From assembly GCF_900156125.1 (NCBI RefSeq), contig NZ_FTLX01000014.1, forward strand, positions 1 through 45,870: a DNA stretch of 45,870 bases, given 5' to 3'. Shown here piece after piece: positions 12,270-22,639 of the stretch. The notes beneath the pieces were generated by a model that saw nothing but the letters and a program-made list of their open reading frames with translations, had not been told where the DNA came from and ran no database searches. Positions within the stretch are counted from its first letter, which is position 1. Each line of letters starts with the position of its first letter. The position numbers were made by a program, and so were the translations under genes. The DNA is from Domibacillus enclensis (GTDB lineage: Bacteria > Bacillota > Bacilli > Bacillales > Domibacillaceae).

Positions 12270-13139
12270 ATGAAATTGATGATAAAAGCGCCGGCAAAAA
12301 TAAACCTGACGCTTGATGTATTGCACAAAAGGCCGGATGGCTACCATGAAGTAGAAATGATTATGACAACGGTGGATTTAGCTGACCGGCTGGAGCTCGA
12401 AAGCTTGGAGAAAAATGAAATCCGCATTATCTCCCACAACCGCTTTGTTCCGGATGACAGCCGTAATTTAGCGTACCAGGCTGCAAAGCTGTTAAAGGAA
12501 CGGTATCACATTAAAAAGGGTGTTTCGATTCAAATCGACAAGATCATCCCGGTGGCGGCAGGGCTTGCAGGCGGCAGCAGTGATGCGGCGGCTGCGTTAA
12601 AAGGCTTAAACCAATTATGGGATCTCGGACTGTCTCTCGATGAGCTGGCGCAGCTTGGCGCGGAAATCGGGTCGGACGTATCCTTTTGTGTATACGGGGG
12701 CACAGCGCTTGCAACGGGACGGGGAGAAAAAATCGAACATTTGCCGTCTCCGCCCAACTGCTGGGTGGTGCTGGCCAAGCCGACCATCGGCGTTTCGACA
12801 GGTGAGGTGTATAAAAACCTGAAGCTTGACCGGATGAAACGGCCGGATACAAGAGCAATGATTGAAGCGATTAAAGAAAATAATTATGAGAAAATGTGCC
12901 GGAATATGGGGAACGTGCTGGAATCTGTCACGCTGCAGGCGCATCCGGAAGTGGCATTGATTAAAGAGCAAATGATTCGGTTCGGAGCAGACGCCGTGTT
13001 AATGAGCGGGAGCGGTCCGACTGTTTTCGGCTTAATCCGCCACGATTCAAGGATGCATCGTGTCTACAATTGCCTTCGTGGATTTTGTGATCAGGTGTAC
13101 GCAGTCCGAATGCTCGGCGATGGGGATCTGGTTGATTAA
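12270..13139 (+). CDS. ispE: 4-diphosphocytidyl-2-C-methyl-D-erythritol kinase
   Basis: A 289-residue GHMP-family kinase of the non-mevalonate (MEP) pathway that phosphorylates CDP-methylerythritol on the way to isoprenoid precursors. The substrate motif [12 protein letters not shown] (6-17), the ATP-binding [16 protein letters not shown] (94-109) and a C-terminal [10 protein letters not shown] are present. ATG 12270 is preceded by AGGTGG six bases away. Length equals that of B. subtilis IspE. Confidence 0.96.
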   Translation: MKLMIKAPAKINLTLDVLHKRPDGYHEVEMIMTTVDLADRLELESLEKNEIRIISHNRFVPDDSRNLAYQAAKLLKERYHIKKGVSIQIDKIIPVAAGLAGGSSDAAAALKGLNQLWDLGLSLDELAQLGAEIGSDVSFCVYGGTALATGRGEKIEHLPSPPNCWVVLAKPTIGVSTGEVYKNLKLDRMKRPDTRAMIEAIKENNYEKMCRNMGNVLESVTLQAHPEVALIKEQMIRFGADAVLMSGSGPTVFGLIRHDSRMHRVYNCLRGFCDQVYAVRMLGDGDLVD

Positions 13140-13181
13140 AACCGTATATTAAGATATATTATAATTAAAATATTCGGTTTT
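13138..13181 (+). promoter_or_regulatory. purR promoter flanked by two PurBox-like sites
   Basis: TATAAT (13160-13165) lies between AAAACCGTATATT (13138-13150) and AATATTCGGTTTT (13169-13181; reverse complement AAAACCGAATATT). Compared with a PurBox of the form AWWWCCGAACWWT, the second has one mismatch and the first two, and they face each other. This fits autoregulation of purR by PurR. The -35 is poor (TTAAAA at 18 bases). Confidence 0.65.
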
Positions 13182-13207
13182 ACTCCCTGGGAGGTTTAAA
13201 TAGAACG

Positions 13208-14053
13208 ATGAAGTTTCGTCGAAGTGAACGTATTATCGATATGACGCATTATTTACTGGAGCATCCGCATCAGCTCGTTTCCTTAACCGTGTTTGCGGAA
13301 AGATTTGGCTCGGCCAAGTCCTCCATTAGTGAAGACCTGGCGATTATTAAAGAAACATTTGAAAAACGGGGGATTGGCACGCTGCAAACAGTGCCGGGCG
13401 CAGCCGGCGGAGTGAAATTTTATGCCCGCGTGGATAAAGAAAGCGCGAAAGCCTTTATTTCTGAATTGTGCCGGCAGATTGAAAATCCAGGCCGTCTGCT
13501 TCCGGGCGGCTACTTATACATTATGGACTTGCTCGGGAATCCGGCGACCATGAATAAAATCGGCAAGCTTCTCGCTTCCGCTTATGCAGATAAAAAAATC
13601 GATGCAGTCATGACGGTAGCAGCCAAAGGAATTCCGATCGCACATGCCATTGCCGCGCATTTAAATGTGCCGGTTGTTGTTGTGCGCCGTGACAGCAAGG
13701 TAACAGAAGGCCCGACCGTCAGCATCAACTACGTGTCCGGGTCCACAAAGCGCATTCAGGCGATGGTACTGTCAAAGCGAAGCTTAAAAGAGGGATCAAA
13801 AGTGCTGCTCGTTGATGACTTTATGAAGGGCGGCGGCACGATCAACGGAATGATCAGCCTGCTGTCTGAATTCAACGCATCCGTAGCGGGGATTGCTGTG
13901 CTGGTTGAAGCCGCGTATCCAGACTGCTTAATTGATGATTACATTTCGCTCGTTAAGCTGCAGGATGTAAATGAAAAGAATGCAGCGATCACTGTTGTAG
14001 AAGGCAATTATTTTACGAAAAACATTGAATTTTTGGAGGGGACATCAGAATGA
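13208..14053 (+). CDS. purR: purine operon repressor PurR
   Basis: A 281-residue repressor: an N-terminal winged helix (about 1-75, with the helix-turn-helix at [10 protein letters not shown]) and a type I phosphoribosyltransferase-like effector domain whose PRPP loop is [13 protein letters not shown] (200-212). PRPP binding relieves repression of purine genes in B. subtilis. GGGAGG lies 13 bases before the ATG, a rather long spacing, but the start MKFRRSERI is the conserved one. The end overlaps ridA by four bases. Confidence 0.97.
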   Translation: MKFRRSERIIDMTHYLLEHPHQLVSLTVFAERFGSAKSSISEDLAIIKETFEKRGIGTLQTVPGAAGGVKFYARVDKESAKAFISELCRQIENPGRLLPGGYLYIMDLLGNPATMNKIGKLLASAYADKKIDAVMTVAAKGIPIAHAIAAHLNVPVVVVRRDSKVTEGPTVSINYVSGSTKRIQAMVLSKRSLKEGSKVLLVDDFMKGGGTINGMISLLSEFNASVAGIAVLVEAAYPDCLIDDYISLVKLQDVNEKNAAITVVEGNYFTKNIEFLEGTSE

Positions 14054-14424
14054 ACATCGTCAACACAAAAAAAGCACCAGCCGCTATCGGACCGTATTCA
14101 CAGGGGATTATTGTAAATAATTTGTTTTACAGCTCTGGCCAAATTCCGCTCACAGCAGAAGGCGGACTGGTTGAAGGAACAATCGAGGACCAAACGCATC
14201 AAGTATTCGCGAACGTCAAAGCGGTTCTTGAAGAAGCGGGCGCTTCTCTCGAAACGGTTGTGAAAGCAACGGTTTTCTTATCTGACATGAATGAATTCGC
14301 GCCGTTTAACGACGTGTACGGCGAATACTTCTCCGACCATAAGCCAGCCCGTTCATGCGTGGAAGTCGCACGCCTGCCGAAAGACGTGAAAGTGGAAATC
14401 GAAGTCATTGCCCTTGTGAAGTAA
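14050..14424 (+). CDS. ridA: RidA family reactive imine/enamine deaminase (YabJ)
   Basis: A 124-residue trimeric YjgF/YER057c/UK114 protein. RidA hydrolyses reactive enamines and imines made by PLP enzymes. The catalytic arginine (R101 in [11 protein letters not shown]), G30-Q31 of SSGQIP and a C-terminal glutamate (E118) are present. The gene is coupled to purR by ATGA overlap with GGAGGGG upstream, the same pairing as in B. subtilis, where yabJ was reported to be needed for PurR regulation. Confidence 0.95.
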   Translation: MNIVNTKKAPAAIGPYSQGIIVNNLFYSSGQIPLTAEGGLVEGTIEDQTHQVFANVKAVLEEAGASLETVVKATVFLSDMNEFAPFNDVYGEYFSDHKPARSCVEVARLPKDVKVEIEVIALVK

Positions 14425-14447
14425 AAAAAGATTCACTATTCCATATG

Positions 14448-14498
14448 CAGCCATTAAAAAATCCGCCATGCTGGTTTTTTAATGGCTGAAATTTTTTT
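14448..14498 (+). terminator. terminator after ridA
   Basis: CAGCCATTAAAAAA (14448-14461) pairs perfectly with TTTTTTAATGGCTG (14475-14488) over a 13-base loop, followed by AAA and seven T. Confidence 0.85.
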
Positions 14499-14508
14499 AG
14501 TTAAAAAA

Positions 14509-14537
14509 GAAGGAATATTGCAACGATTATGGAATTA
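14509..14537 (+). promoter_or_regulatory. spoVG sigma-H promoter
   Basis: GAAGGAATA (14509-14517) fits the sigma-H -35 RNAGGAWWW and ATGGAATTA (14529-14537) fits the -10 RNNGAATWW with no mismatch. The distance from AGGA to GAAT is 21 bases, the same as I count in the B. subtilis spoVG promoter. AT-rich DNA upstream could be the AbrB target. Confidence 0.85.
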
Positions 14538-14581
14538 ATAGTTTATGCTTTTTTAAAAATGGGAAAAGGGGGTGAATATGC

Positions 14582-14875
14582 GTGGAAATTACAGATATAA
14601 GATTACGCCGTATCCAAACAGACGGAAGAATGAGAGCGATTGCGTCCATTACCTTTGACAGGGAGTTTGTGATTCATGACATTCGCGTCATTGAAGGGAA
14701 TAACGGATTGTTTGTCGCCATGCCGAGCAAACGGACACCTGAGGGAGAATTCCGCGATATTGCGCACCCGATTAATTCAGGGACCCGCGGCAAAATTCAG
14801 GATTCAGTACTCGAGGAATATGAACGTGTATGCAAGTTGGAGAATGAAGACTTGGTTGCGCTTGAAGAAGCGTAA
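14582..14875 (+). CDS. spoVG: SpoVG, stationary-phase RNA/DNA-binding regulator
   Basis: A 97-residue SpoVG. The conserved segments [23 protein letters not shown] and [18 protein letters not shown] are intact. SpoVG affects septum formation and cortex synthesis in Bacillus and binds nucleic acid in several Firmicutes. The start is GTG 14582, with AAAGGGGGTG about nine bases upstream. The gene has its own sigma-H promoter and a terminator on each side. Confidence 0.97.
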   Translation: MEITDIRLRRIQTDGRMRAIASITFDREFVIHDIRVIEGNNGLFVAMPSKRTPEGEFRDIAHPINSGTRGKIQDSVLEEYERVCKLENEDLVALEEA

Positions 14876-14893
14876 TCTTGTTTTTTTTTGCCC

Positions 14894-14925
14894 AGGAGCC
14901 TTAATCCCAAAGAAGGCTCTTTTTT
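14894..14925 (+). terminator. terminator after spoVG
   Basis: GAGCCTT (14896-14902) pairs with AAGGCTC (14913-14919) followed by six T; a second T tract precedes the stem. Confidence 0.85.
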
Positions 14926-14959
14926 GCGTTGTCAATAATGTGTCATTTTGCGGCGATGA

Positions 14960-14988
14960 TTGAAATAAAGCCGCATTTAAGATATATT
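14960..14988 (+). promoter_or_regulatory. glmU sigma-A promoter
   Basis: TTGAAA (14960-14965), 17-base spacer and TATATT (14983-14988), 41 bases before glmU. Confidence 0.75.
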
Positions 14989-15028
14989 CAATAGTGGATA
15001 ATAAGGTGAAAAGAGTAGGAGGCCTTTT

Positions 15029-16405
15029 ATGGCGAACATTTACGCGGTCATTTTGGCTGCCGGACAGGGAACGCGCATGAAGTCGAAATTGTACAAAGTG
15101 CTGCATCCGGTCTGCGGGAAGCCAATGGTGGAACATGTTATTGATCAAATCTCAGGTTTACATACAGAACAAATCGTGACGATTGTTGGGCACGGTGCTG
15201 AAAAAGTAAAAGCCCAGCTGCAGGACCGTTCTGCTTATGCATTGCAGGAAGAGCAGCTTGGCACGGCACATGCTGTTGTCCAGGCAGAGTCGATGCTTGG
15301 TGGAAAAGAAGGCATTACACTCGTTGTCTGCGGCGATACACCGCTTATTCAAACGTCAACGATGGAAGCACTCGTGAAGCACCACGAAGAAACAGATGCA
15401 AAAGCGACGATCTTAACCGCGCATGCTGAAAAGCCGGATGGATATGGCCGGATTATTCGCGGTGAAGACGGCTCTGTCAGCCGCATTGTTGAACACAAGG
15501 ATGCATCTGAGACAGAACGCGCTGTGAAAGAAATCAATACAGGCACGTACTGCTTTGATAACAAGTCATTGTTTGACGCATTGAAAAACGTATCAAACGA
15601 AAACGTACAGGGTGAGTACTATTTGCCAGATGTCATTGAAATCTTAAAAGCAGCGGGTGAAACGATCTCTGCTTACCAGACCGACAGCTTTGATGAAACG
15701 CTCGGCGTAAATGACCGCGTTGCACTTAGTGAAGCGGAGCGCTTGATGCGGGCTCGGATTAATGAGCGTCATATGCGTGCAGGCGTTACGATTGTAGATC
15801 CGCAAAATACGTATATCGGACCGGACGTCTCAATCGGTTCAGACACAATCGTCCATCCGGGCACAATGCTGTCAGGCCATACGACGATCGGAGAAGACTG
15901 CACGATCGGACCAAACAGTGAGATTCAGCATTGTGAAGTAGGCAATCAAACGGTCATTCGCCAGTCAGCGGCCTTTGACAGCCGGATTGGCTCAAACGTT
16001 AACATTGGCCCATTTGCGCACATTCGTCCTCAATCCACACTTGCGGATGAAGTGAAAATCGGCAACTTTGTTGAAGTGAAAAAAGCCGTTTTCGGAAAAG
16101 GCAGCAAAGCGTCTCACTTGAGCTATATCGGTGATGCCGAAGTGGGCAGCGATGTGAATATTGGCTGCGGAACCATCACAGTCAATTACGACGGCAAAAA
16201 CAAATTTTTGACGACAATTGAAGATGGTGCGTTCATCGGCTGCAACTCAAACCTTGTCGCACCTGTCACGGTGAAGAAAGGCGCTTACGTAGCAGCAGGA
16301 TCGACGATAACGGATGAAGTGCCAGAGGAATCAATGGCGATTGCCCGTGCCCGCCAGGTGAATAAAGAAAATTACGTTCAAAAAATATTTCCAAAAAATG
16401 ATTAA
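15029..16405 (+). CDS. glmU: bifunctional UDP-GlcNAc pyrophosphorylase / GlcN-1-P acetyltransferase
   Basis: A 458-residue enzyme making UDP-N-acetylglucosamine for peptidoglycan and teichoic acids. The N-terminal uridyltransferase domain starts with [12 protein letters not shown] (9-20); the C-terminal half (about 250-445) is a left-handed beta-helix of hexapeptide repeats, seen as strings such as [16 protein letters not shown] and [11 protein letters not shown]. It has a sigma-A promoter and GTAGGAGG before the ATG. prs follows after 21 bases. Confidence 0.97.
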   Translation: MANIYAVILAAGQGTRMKSKLYKVLHPVCGKPMVEHVIDQISGLHTEQIVTIVGHGAEKVKAQLQDRSAYALQEEQLGTAHAVVQAESMLGGKEGITLVVCGDTPLIQTSTMEALVKHHEETDAKATILTAHAEKPDGYGRIIRGEDGSVSRIVEHKDASETERAVKEINTGTYCFDNKSLFDALKNVSNENVQGEYYLPDVIEILKAAGETISAYQTDSFDETLGVNDRVALSEAERLMRARINERHMRAGVTIVDPQNTYIGPDVSIGSDTIVHPGTMLSGHTTIGEDCTIGPNSEIQHCEVGNQTVIRQSAAFDSRIGSNVNIGPFAHIRPQSTLADEVKIGNFVEVKKAVFGKGSKASHLSYIGDAEVGSDVNIGCGTITVNYDGKNKFLTTIEDGAFIGCNSNLVAPVTVKKGAYVAAGSTITDEVPEESMAIARARQVNKENYVQKIFPKND

Positions 16406-16426
16406 ATCAGGACAGTGGAGGTCATC

Positions 16427-17386
16427 ATGAGCAATCAGTATTTAGATCCAAATTTAAAAATCTTTTCGTTGAATTCCAATCCGGCACTTGCGCAGGAAAT
16501 CGCCCAATTTATCGGTGTTGAGCTTGGAAAATGTTCCGTGACCCGTTTTAGCGATGGAGAAGTCCAAATCAACATTGAAGAAAGCATTCGTGGCTGCGAC
16601 GTGTACATCGTCCAGTCGACAAGCGGCCCGGTAAACGAACACTTGATGGAATTGCTCATTATGATTGATGCATTAAAGCGCGCCTCTGCGAAAACCATTA
16701 ATGTGGTTCTTCCGTATTATGGATATGCGCGTCAGGACCGTAAAGCACGGGCACGCGAGCCGATCACAGCCAAGCTGGTCGCGAACTTGCTTGAAACAGC
16801 AGGCACGACTCGCTTAATTACACTGGATCTTCATGCACCGCAAATCCAGGGCTTCTTTGATGTTCCAATCGACCATTTAATGGGCGTGCCGATTCTGGGT
16901 GAATACTTTCAGGAAAAAGGCTTGAACAAAGACGAAATCGTGATTGTATCACCTGACCACGGCGGCGTAACGCGCGCACGTAAGCTGGCAGACCGCTTAA
17001 AGGCACCGATTGCGATCATCGACAAACGCCGCCCGCGTCCGAACGTATCAGAGGTCATGAACATCGTTGGAAATGTAGAAGGTAAAATTGCGATTCTGAT
17101 CGATGATATTATCGATACAGCCGGAACCATCACCCTCGCTGCCAATGCGATTTCTGAAAACGGCGCGAAAGAAGTATACGCGTGTTGTACACACCCTGTC
17201 CTGTCAGGCCCAGCGATGGAACGTATCGAAAACTCGAAAATCAAAGAGCTTGTCGTGACGAACTCCATTGCCCTTGCGCCTGAAAAGAAAACAGACAAAG
17301 TGGTTGAATTATCGGTTGCGCCGTTAATCGGTGAAGCGATTATCCGCGTTCACGAAGACCAGTCTGTCAGTACATTATTTGATTAA
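16427..17386 (+). CDS. prs: ribose-phosphate pyrophosphokinase
   Basis: A 319-residue class I PRPP synthetase. It makes PRPP for nucleotide, histidine and tryptophan synthesis and is therefore also the source of the PurR effector. Visible are the ATP-binding [12 protein letters not shown], the [11 protein letters not shown] segment and the PRPP loop [11 protein letters not shown] (about 223-233). ATG 16427 has GGAGG five bases upstream; an in-frame GTG at 16415 lies before it and is rejected. Confidence 0.97.
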   Translation: MSNQYLDPNLKIFSLNSNPALAQEIAQFIGVELGKCSVTRFSDGEVQINIEESIRGCDVYIVQSTSGPVNEHLMELLIMIDALKRASAKTINVVLPYYGYARQDRKARAREPITAKLVANLLETAGTTRLITLDLHAPQIQGFFDVPIDHLMGVPILGEYFQEKGLNKDEIVIVSPDHGGVTRARKLADRLKAPIAIIDKRRPRPNVSEVMNIVGNVEGKIAILIDDIIDTAGTITLAANAISENGAKEVYACCTHPVLSGPAMERIENSKIKELVVTNSIALAPEKKTDKVVELSVAPLIGEAIIRVHEDQSVSTLFD

Positions 17387-17395
17387 TAGCATGAA

Positions 17396-17429
17396 GAAAG
17401 CCGGTGCCCGGGAGGTGCCGGCTTTTTTT
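17396..17429 (+). terminator. terminator after prs
   Basis: AAAGCCGG pairs with CCGGCTTT, extended by two G-U and two G-C pairs, then seven T. Confidence 0.88.
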
Positions 17430-17450
17430 CATCTTAGCCGGAGAAGAAGC

Positions 17451-17604
17451 TAACGCCGGTAAAATGAAAAAAGCGCCGATATCCTCCGTGCCAACGCCGG
17501 TATTTTAGTATATCAGCGTTAGCCAGTCATTTACCGGCGCCGCGAGAAATATACCGGCGTTGACCAGCTTTTATCAGCGCTAATCAGAATATATCAGCGG
17601 CAAC
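17451..17604. repeat. cluster of eight degenerate short repeats between prs and ctc
   Basis: The 358-base gap between prs and ctc contains eight variants of a motif close to YAACGCCGGTAWW. Three read forward (17451, 17472, 17492) and five read reverse (about 17510, 17530, 17551, 17570, 17589). CAACGCCGGTAT at 17492-17503 and ATACCGGCGTTG at 17551-17562 are perfect inverted copies. No coding frame or known element covers this region. It follows the prs terminator, so it may be untranscribed from prs. Confidence 0.6.
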
Positions 17605-17658
17605 AAAAGCTGAATGTATGCTTCAAGGTGAAAAACACCCGCTTTTTCCGGATGCAAT

Positions 17659-17684
17659 GTTTAAAAAAAGAACGGGCGGGGAAT
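17659..17684 (+). promoter_or_regulatory. ctc sigma-B promoter
   Basis: GTTTAA (17659-17664), a 14-base spacer and GGGAAT (17679-17684) match the general-stress sigma-B consensus GTTTAA-N13-15-GGGWAW with no mismatch. B. subtilis ctc is a classical sigma-B gene. Confidence 0.85.
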
Positions 17685-17744
17685 AAACATCCTGTACACA
17701 TAAAAAATCGGACGATTTATAAATCAGGAAGGTGAAGATCAGCT

Positions 17745-18383
17745 ATGAGTAAATTACAAGCAAAAAAACGTGAGGGCTTTACGAGAGCAGCATTAACGGA
17801 AATCCGGACAGCAGGCTCGTTCCCGGCCGTTGTATACGGAAAAGGTGTGGAATCTGCGCCGGTATCGGTTGAAGAAACAGAATTCATTAAAGTGATTCGT
17901 GAAGTAGGACGCAATGGATTGATTTCATTAAACGTAGATGGCAAAACGCACGACGTTGTGCTGCAGGAATATCAGCAGGACCCAATCAAAGGCTTTATCG
18001 TGCACGCTGACTTTTTATCAGTGGACCGTTCTTCAGAAATCACATCGCAAGTACGTGTGGATATTGAAGGCGAAGCAGTTGGTGCGAAAGAAGGCGGCGT
18101 CATTCAGCAGCCATTGTTTGAATTGACTGTAACGGCGAAGGTTTCTGAATTCCCTGAGCACGTGTCTGTAGATGTGTCAGAGCTTGCCATTGGCGATTCG
18201 ATCTCAGTAGGAGATATTCGTGACAAGCATAGCTTTACAATCGAGCATGAAGACGAAGAAACGGTTGTATCTGTTCTTCCACCGCAGAAACTGGAAGAAG
18301 AAACTGAGGATGCGGAAGCAGGCGAAGGATCTGAAGGCGAAGAGTCAGATGCATCTGCTGAAGAAGAAACGAAGGAAAGCTAA
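17745..18383 (+). CDS. ctc: general stress protein Ctc, 50S ribosomal protein L25 family
   Basis: A 212-residue protein with an N-terminal L25 domain (about 1-92, with RAALTEIRTAGSFPAVVYGKG) that binds 5S rRNA, a TL5-type C-terminal beta domain (about 95-180), and an acidic tail rich in Glu and Ser (about 182-212). B. subtilis Ctc binds ribosomes under stress. AGGAAGGTG precedes the ATG, and a matching sigma-B promoter lies about 60 bases upstream. Confidence 0.95.
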   Translation: MSKLQAKKREGFTRAALTEIRTAGSFPAVVYGKGVESAPVSVEETEFIKVIREVGRNGLISLNVDGKTHDVVLQEYQQDPIKGFIVHADFLSVDRSSEITSQVRVDIEGEAVGAKEGGVIQQPLFELTVTAKVSEFPEHVSVDVSELAIGDSISVGDIRDKHSFTIEHEDEETVVSVLPPQKLEEETEDAEAGEGSEGEESDASAEEETKES

Positions 18384-18395
18384 TGACGTTCATCG

Positions 18396-18426
18396 AACAG
18401 GCAGAGTGATCTGCCTGTTTTTTTTG
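18396..18426 (+). terminator. terminator after ctc
   Basis: AACAGGCAGA (18396-18405) pairs perfectly with TCTGCCTGTT (18410-18419) over GTGA, followed by a T tract. Confidence 0.93.
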
Positions 18427-18478
18427 CATGCAGTCATGTATACTGAGGATAACTGTGAAAATTGAGGTGCAAACAAGC

Positions 18479-19039
18479 ATGAAACTAATCGTTGGCCTTG
18501 GCAATCCAGGTGCTAAATATGCAGAAACTCGCCATAACATCGGATTCGACGTCATCGATGACCTGGCGAAGCAGCTGGGTGCTGAATTAACAGAAGCAAA
18601 GCATAAAGGCCTTTACGGCATTGCCCGTAAAGGAGCGGAAAAAGTCATTTTATTAAAACCGCTCACATATATGAATTTATCCGGTGAAAGCATTGGAGAA
18701 GTGATGCGCTACTATGATATCGATACAGAGGATGTCATTGTCGTGTATGATGATCTCGATTTGCCGCAGGGCAAGATCCGGCTTCGCCAAAAAGGCAGCG
18801 CGGGAGGGCACAACGGCATCAAGTCAACCATTGCTCATCTCGGAACAGATCAGTTCAAGCGCGTACGCGTAGGCATCGGTCGTCCGGATGGCCCGGTGAA
18901 AACCGTTGATTATGTGCTCGGCAAATTTAGCAGCGACGAAAGAGTTCTGATGAATGAAGCTGTTGAAAAAAGCACAGCAGCCTGTATCCATGCCATCGAC
19001 CATACATTTATCGAAACAATGAACCAGTTTAATCAGTAA
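18479..19039 (+). CDS. pth: peptidyl-tRNA hydrolase
   Basis: A 186-residue Pth (SpoVC in B. subtilis), which releases peptides from prematurely dropped peptidyl-tRNA. The catalytic histidine H19 (RHNIGF), N66 (YMNLSG), the DDLDLP motif (91-96) and N112 (GGHNGIKS) are present. ATG 18479 has GAGGTG nine bases upstream. The B. subtilis neighbour fin (yabK) is missing between this gene and mfd. Confidence 0.96.
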   Translation: MKLIVGLGNPGAKYAETRHNIGFDVIDDLAKQLGAELTEAKHKGLYGIARKGAEKVILLKPLTYMNLSGESIGEVMRYYDIDTEDVIVVYDDLDLPQGKIRLRQKGSAGGHNGIKSTIAHLGTDQFKRVRVGIGRPDGPVKTVDYVLGKFSSDERVLMNEAVEKSTAACIHAIDHTFIETMNQFNQ

Positions 19040-19047
19040 AGAAAGCG

Positions 19048-19085
19048 AAAAAAGCTTTGGGCGTATGCCCCAAAGCGTTTTTCTG
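19048..19085 (+). terminator. terminator after pth
   Basis: GCTTTGGG (19054-19061) pairs with CCCAAAGC (19069-19076) over seven bases, then GTTTTTCT. Confidence 0.85.
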
Positions 19086-19112
19086 TTTTGGAAAAAGGGG
19101 GAAGCGGTGGGG

Positions 19113-22100
19113 ATGAACCATCTACTTGATTTATTTTTAAAAAATGACGAAGCAGCGTCCGTTATGAACGGAATAGAAGCCGGCATGAAGGAACAGCTGG
19201 CGGCGGGCTTGTCGGGCTCGCTTCGGGCTGTATTTGCGTCTGCTGCGCATCGAAAGCTTCAGCAGCCGGTTATGGTCATTACATACAACATGCTTCAGGC
19301 GCAGAAGCTGTATGACGACATCGTACAGTTTGTACCGGAGGAGCAGGTGTTTTTATACGCAGCCAATGAACTCATTGCGGCGGAAATCAGCATTGCGAGC
19401 CCTGAGCTTCGCGCTCAGCGGATTGAGATGCTCAACCATCTGGCGCTGCATGGAACCGGTGTTTATATCGTTCCGGTTGCCGGGCTGAAGAAACTGCTCC
19501 CGTCCAAGGATGTATGGAAGCGACTTCAAAAAACGTTTCACGTGGGAGAAGAAGTAGAACTCGACGAATTAAAGCATGAATTGGTCAAAATGGGCTACGA
19601 GCGGGCTGACATGGTGTATGCGCCAGGTGAATTCAGCATTCGCGGCGGCATCATTGACCTATATCCGCTTACCTCTGAGCATCCGGTCCGGATTGAGCTG
19701 TTTGACACAGAGATTGATTCCATTCGTACATTCGCACCGAACACGCAGCGTTCGATTGAAAACATGACATCCATCTTAATTGGACCGGCTGCGGAAATGC
19801 CGGCGGCAGCCGAAGAGTTGGCTTCACTGGCAGGCCGTCTTCAGGATGCACTGGATGACACGATGCAGAAGATTGGCAGCCCGGAGGTAAAAAAGCAGCT
19901 CACCGCGTTTATCGGGGCAGACATTGAAAAGCTCAAACAAGGCATCCGGATTAACGAGCTCGGCAAGTATACGTCGCTTTTGTACAATGAAACCGCTCTT
20001 GTCACCTCCTATTTGCCGGATAACGGTGTGGTTCTATTTGATGAAATGAGCCGGATAAAAGAAATCAGCGAGTCGCTGGAAAAAGAAGAAGCGGAATGGT
20101 ATACCTCTTTGATCGAGGAAGGAAAAGCGGTGCACGGCTTAACCCTTGCGCATTCGCTGCAGGAAGCGGTAAAAGGAACGGCGCAGTCTTCCGTATACCT
20201 GTCTTTGTTTATGCGTCAAACTGCCGGCGGCAAGCCAGAAAACATCGTCAATTTCTCGGCACGGCCGATGCAAAGCTTTCATGGACAGATGAACGTGCTT
20301 GAAAGTGAAGTGGAGCGATGGAAAAAGTCCGCAACAACCGTTTTGTTTCTTGGGGAAACGCCGGAACGGGCCGAAAAAATAAAAGCAACGCTTCATGATT
20401 ACGGCATGGAAATTACGATGCTTGAGGATCAAAATGAAGTCATTGAAGGGGTCGTGCAAACCGGCCCGGGTGCTTTAACGTCCGGCTTTGAATTTCCGCT
20501 CCTAAAGCTTGCGGTCATTACGGAGCAGGAGCTGTTTAATAAAAAAGCGCCAAAAAGCAAACGGCGCCAAAAGCTGTCCAATGCCGAGCGGATTAAAAGC
20601 TATTCCGAATTAAAAACGGGCGACTACGTCGTTCACGTCAATCACGGGATCGGGAAATACCTTGGCATTGAAACGCTGCAGATCAACGGCATTCATAAAG
20701 ATTATTTGAAAATCAAATACCAGGGAACCGACGAATTGTTCGTGCCGGTTGATCAAATTGAGCTTGTCCAGAAATATGTCGGCTCGGAAGGCAAAGAACC
20801 GAAAATTTACAAGCTCGGCGGCAGCGATTGGAAACGGGTGAAAAAGAAAGTTGAATCGTCTGTTCAGGATATCGCCGACGATTTAATTAAGCTGTATGCC
20901 GAGCGGGAAGCAGCCAGAGGCTATGCATTTTCGCCGGACAGTGACATGCAGCGGGAGTTTGAAGCAGCGTTTCCGTATGAAGAAACGGAAGATCAGCTAA
21001 GATCGATTCAGGAAATTAAGCGTGACATGGAACGGGAACAGCCGATGGATCGCCTGCTTTGCGGGGATGTCGGCTACGGGAAAACAGAAGTGGCCATCCG
21101 TGCGGCTTTTAAAGCAACCGCTGATGGCAAGCAAGTTGCGATTTTAGTCCCGACAACCATTCTGGCGCAGCAGCATTATGAAACACTCAAGGAGCGGCTT
21201 CAGGACTTCCCGGTGAATGTGGGACTTCTCAGCCGTTTCCGCACACGCAAGCAGCAAACCGAAACGTTAAAGGGCATTAAAGCGGGAACCGTCGATATTG
21301 TGATCGGCACACACCGGCTTCTGTCAAAAGACGTGCAGTATCAGGATCTTGGCTTATTGGTTGTGGATGAGGAGCAGCGGTTTGGCGTGACGCATAAAGA
21401 AAAAATCAAGCAGCTGAAAACGAATGTCGATGTGCTGACGTTAACAGCCACACCGATTCCACGGACCCTTCATATGTCGATGCTCGGTGTTCGCGATTTA
21501 TCGGTGATTGAAACGCCGCCTGAAAACCGTTTCCCAGTTCAAACGTACGTAGTGGAGCACAATCTGGGTCTCATCCGTGAAGCGGCGGAGCGGGAAATCG
21601 CCCGCGGTGGACAGGTGTTTTATTTATACAATCGGGTGGAGGACATTGAGCGCCGGGCCGATGAAATTTCCATGCTTGTGCCGGATGCCCGTGTAGCGTA
21701 TGCACATGGCCAAATGACCGAAACAGAGCTTGAAGCGGTCATTTTGGGCTTTTTAGAAGGAGAATCTGACGTCCTGGTGACCACAACGATCATTGAAACC
21801 GGAGTGGACATTCCAAACGTTAACACGCTTATTGTGCACGATGCAGACCGGATGGGCTTGTCACAGCTGTATCAAATCCGCGGCCGCGTTGGCCGGTCCA
21901 ACCGCGTTGCGTATTCGTATTTTATGTACCGGAAGGACAAAGTATTGTCTGAACCGGCGGAAAAGCGTCTTCAGGCGATCAAGGAGTTTACTGAGCTTGG
22001 CTCCGGCTTTAAAATCGCGATGCGTGATTTATCTATTCGCGGTGCCGGTAATCTGCTCGGCTCCCAGCAGCACGGGTTTATTGATTCAGTCGGTTTTGAT

Positions 22101-22628
22101 TTGTATTCACAAATGCTGAAAGAAGCGGTTGAGCAAAAGCAGGGCAGCGGAGCAGAGCAGAAAGTGCCTGTATTCGAGGTGGATGTGACGATTGACGCGT
22201 ATATTCCGGATGCCTATATTACAGACAGTGCTCAAAAAATTGATATGTACAAACGGTTCCGTTCAGCAGACTCCTTTGATGAAATTGCCGAGCTGAAGGA
22301 AGAAATGACCGACCGCTTTGGCGACTATCCAGCGGAAGTAGCCGATTTGTTTAAAGTAGCCGAAATGAAAATCCATGCGGCGAAAACCAAGCTGGAATCC
22401 ATTAAGCAGTCAAAGGATACCGTGACGATTTTAGTGAGCGAAGAAGGCACAAAGGAAATCGATGGCTCGAAGGTCTTTGCCATCTGCAATACGTTTGACC
22501 GTATGTGTGGACTCGGCATGGACGAAAACCGACTGAAAATTACCATTGATGTGAAAAAAGCGCCAGAGCAAGGCTGGTTCAGCGCAGCCTTTGATTTAAT
22601 TAAAGACCTGGAAACCGCAAAAAAATAA
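19113..22628 (+). CDS. mfd: transcription-repair coupling factor
   Basis: A 1171-residue SF2 translocase that removes stalled RNA polymerase at lesions and recruits UvrA. In order: a degenerate UvrB-like N-terminal module, the CarD-like RNA polymerase-binding domain ([18 protein letters not shown], about residue 500), the RecG-like motor with P-loop [11 protein letters not shown] (about 651) and DEEQ box (about 752), TATPIPRTL, and a C-terminal TRCF domain. The start ATG 19113 is preceded by AAAGGGGG at 11 bases; GTG 19107, five bases from the same site, is a possible alternative. It lies right after the pth terminator with no obvious promoter. Confidence 0.97.
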   Translation: MNHLLDLFLKNDEAASVMNGIEAGMKEQLAAGLSGSLRAVFASAAHRKLQQPVMVITYNMLQAQKLYDDIVQFVPEEQVFLYAANELIAAEISIASPELRAQRIEMLNHLALHGTGVYIVPVAGLKKLLPSKDVWKRLQKTFHVGEEVELDELKHELVKMGYERADMVYAPGEFSIRGGIIDLYPLTSEHPVRIELFDTEIDSIRTFAPNTQRSIENMTSILIGPAAEMPAAAEELASLAGRLQDALDDTMQKIGSPEVKKQLTAFIGADIEKLKQGIRINELGKYTSLLYNETALVTSYLPDNGVVLFDEMSRIKEISESLEKEEAEWYTSLIEEGKAVHGLTLAHSLQEAVKGTAQSSVYLSLFMRQTAGGKPENIVNFSARPMQSFHGQMNVLESEVERWKKSATTVLFLGETPERAEKIKATLHDYGMEITMLEDQNEVIEGVVQTGPGALTSGFEFPLLKLAVITEQELFNKKAPKSKRRQKLSNAERIKSYSELKTGDYVVHVNHGIGKYLGIETLQINGIHKDYLKIKYQGTDELFVPVDQIELVQKYVGSEGKEPKIYKLGGSDWKRVKKKVESSVQDIADDLIKLYAEREAARGYAFSPDSDMQREFEAAFPYEETEDQLRSIQEIKRDMEREQPMDRLLCGDVGYGKTEVAIRAAFKATADGKQVAILVPTTILAQQHYETLKERLQDFPVNVGLLSRFRTRKQQTETLKGIKAGTVDIVIGTHRLLSKDVQYQDLGLLVVDEEQRFGVTHKEKIKQLKTNVDVLTLTATPIPRTLHMSMLGVRDLSVIETPPENRFPVQTYVVEHNLGLIREAAEREIARGGQVFYLYNRVEDIERRADEISMLVPDARVAYAHGQMTETELEAVILGFLEGESDVLVTTTIIETGVDIPNVNTLIVHDADRMGLSQLYQIRGRVGRSNRVAYSYFMYRKDKVLSEPAEKRLQAIKEFTELGSGFKIAMRDLSIRGAGNLLGSQQHGFIDSVGFDLYSQMLKEAVEQKQGSGAEQKVPVFEVDVTIDAYIPDAYITDSAQKIDMYKRFRSADSFDEIAELKEEMTDRFGDYPAEVADLFKVAEMKIHAAKTKLESIKQSKDTVTILVSEEGTKEIDGSKVFAICNTFDRMCGLGMDENRLKITIDVKKAPEQGWFSAAFDLIKDLETAKK

Positions 22629-22639
22629 TGGCGGCCCGT

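Noticed and set aside
17431-17605. CRISPR array
   Set aside because: The repeats are short, degenerate and in both orientations, with irregular spacing and no cas genes nearby.
19529-19550. parS-like CGTTTCACGTGGGAGA in mfd
   Set aside because: Four of sixteen positions differ from parS and the right half is not palindromic.
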